A stretch of DNA of 7,176 nucleotides from DASRCB01 sp035653295. Lineage in GTDB: Bacteria > Acidobacteriota > Terriglobia > Bryobacterales > Bryobacteraceae. The stretch is from assembly GCA_035653295.1 (NCBI GenBank), contig DASRCB010000307.1:1-7176 (forward strand). Direction: 5' to 3'. The position numbers were made by a program, and so were the translations under genes. Positions 6,600 to 7,176 of this stretch are shown in pieces; position 1 is the first letter of the stretch; the number at the start of each line of letters is the position of its first letter. Below the pieces are notes generated by a model that ran no database searches, was not told where the DNA came from, and was given only the letters and a program-made list of their open reading frames with translations.

Positions 6600-6854
6600 C
6601 TAATTGTAGCGAGCCGTTGAAACAGTGCGCGCCCCGAGGCCGAAATGGGCTCCGAATGCGAGGAGTGAAAACTGCTCGAAGCCACCGGGACTTGAAGCCT
6701 CGATGGCGCTGGCCGGCTCGCGCTCGCTGCGGGAGGTTTCTGACGCCGGTAAGAGCCCTCTAATCGACACCAAATCGACGAGCAGCCCAACCGCCGTCCG
6801 GTCTCGTTCCAATGAATTGCTGAACACAGGATCACGGCTGCGGCAACATTGCAC
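6600..6854 (-). CDS. Possible small hypothetical protein or gene remnant
   Basis: From GTG 6854 to TAG 6600-6602 an 84-residue product can be read. Its middle and end (TAVGLLVDLVSIRGLLP, then FEQFSLLAFGAHFGLGARTV) are well mixed in composition and do not show the Arg/Pro/Ser bias of the antisense frames, and third codon positions are fairly GC-rich. It ends 32 bp before the ATG of the TolB/TPR gene on the same strand. There is no Shine-Dalgarno at the GTG, and a neighbouring frame starting at 6949 has a better ribosome binding site, so this may be the tail of a gene broken by a frameshift. I do not recognise the family. Confidence 0.22.
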   Translation of the reverse strand: MQCCRSRDPVFSNSLERDRTAVGLLVDLVSIRGLLPASETSRSEREPASAIEASSPGGFEQFSLLAFGAHFGLGARTVSTARYN

Positions 6855-7073
6855 AGAAACTGACGGCCTCGAGTAAGCGGGGGTATGACGTGGTCACGGC
6901 TGCCGGCCCGCGCCAGGCTCTTGATTGTCAGGAATTCCCGAATCGACATGTGCGCCTCCGGCCTGCTTTGATGCGGAATCTGCGGCTGGACTCATTCTCT
7001 GCGAACGATTCATACATGGTGTGGGCCGAGGCGAGCGAACAGAGGAATAGGACTGGTTCCGGGGGCCGGCTCG

Positions 7074-7108
7074 ATCCTTATGGAATCCTTATGTCCTGCT
7101 TAGGACAT
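7074..7108. repeat. Tandem 9-bp repeat followed by a 7-bp hairpin
   Basis: ATCCTTATG occurs at 7074-7082 and 7085-7093 with an 11-bp period, about one helical turn. The second copy runs into ATGTCCT (7091-7097) pairing perfectly with AGGACAT (7102-7108) over a GCTT loop. It could be a regulatory site for a gene beyond the window or for the minus-strand frames to its left. Confidence 0.3.
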
Positions 7109-7176
7109 CTTTAGGCCTGGCCAGTTAACTTCGGTTAGCAGCCTGGATTCCTGCGGGGAATTGCACTGCGGCGGCG

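Larger units (their letters stand above)
6568..7176. other. Upstream region of the TolB/TPR gene without a confident gene
   Basis: Some 600 bp with no protein I can assign. On the minus strand two overlapping frames are open (6949-6596, starting MSIREFLTIKSLARAG after a GGAGG; and 6854-6600), and neither is clearly coding over its full length. Plus-strand frames look like antisense noise. A short hairpin and tandem repeat lie at 7074-7108. The promoter of the TolB/TPR gene should be here but no convincing -35/-10 pair stands out. Confidence 0.5.

Noticed and set aside
1..7176. CRISPR array, tRNA, rRNA, insertion sequence or defence system
   Set aside because: No regularly spaced repeats, cloverleaf, transposase motif or nuclease/toxin pair was seen on either strand.

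Overview
The window looks like chromosomal DNA from a GC-rich soil or environmental bacterium, most probably an acidobacterium of the Solibacter/Bryobacter type. This is inferred from the gene content: IPT/TIG-plus-collagen secreted proteins, a PEP-CTERM-like sorting tail, and two large proteins that share one N-terminal winged-helix-like domain, one carrying a PD40 propeller and the other a TolB-like domain plus TPRs. No rRNA, tRNA or taxonomic marker gene is present, so the assignment is not proven.

Layout. Positions 1-1459 (minus strand) hold two tandem paralogues for secreted or surface proteins. The upstream copy (1459 to 664) begins with an IPT/TIG domain and ends in a PEP-CTERM-like tail, but it is broken by two small frame disruptions and has no signal peptide. 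The downstream copy (637 to the window edge) is intact as far as visible: signal peptide, IPT/TIG, 18 uninterrupted Gly-X-Y triplets, then the start of a small aromatic carbohydrate-binding-like module. About 170 bp of divergent intergenic DNA (1460-1631) contains a perfect palindrome, a 9-bp direct repeat and a 9-bp inverted repeat that covers the next gene's ribosome binding site. Positions 1632-3803 (plus strand) encode a 723-residue one-component membrane protein: cytoplasmic winged-helix-like domain, one transmembrane helix, and an extracytoplasmic PD40 beta-propeller.

Positions 3804-4746 form a gene-poor gap of about 940 bp between two convergent genes. It holds a possible eroded receiver-domain tail, a perfect 10-bp hairpin and three copies of a 9-bp word. 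Positions 6567-4747 (minus strand) encode a 606-residue soluble protein with the same N-terminal domain as the 1632-3803 gene, followed by a TolB-like domain and a TPR array. Positions 6568-7176 hold no confident gene, only a weak candidate small ORF on the minus strand and a short repeat/hairpin cluster.

The common thread is two putative transcription regulators that share an input-independent N-terminal domain but differ in sensory part and cell location, next to a decaying pair of surface-protein genes. Whether the PD40 regulator controls the divergent surface-protein genes is a plausible but untested inference from the shared intergenic region.
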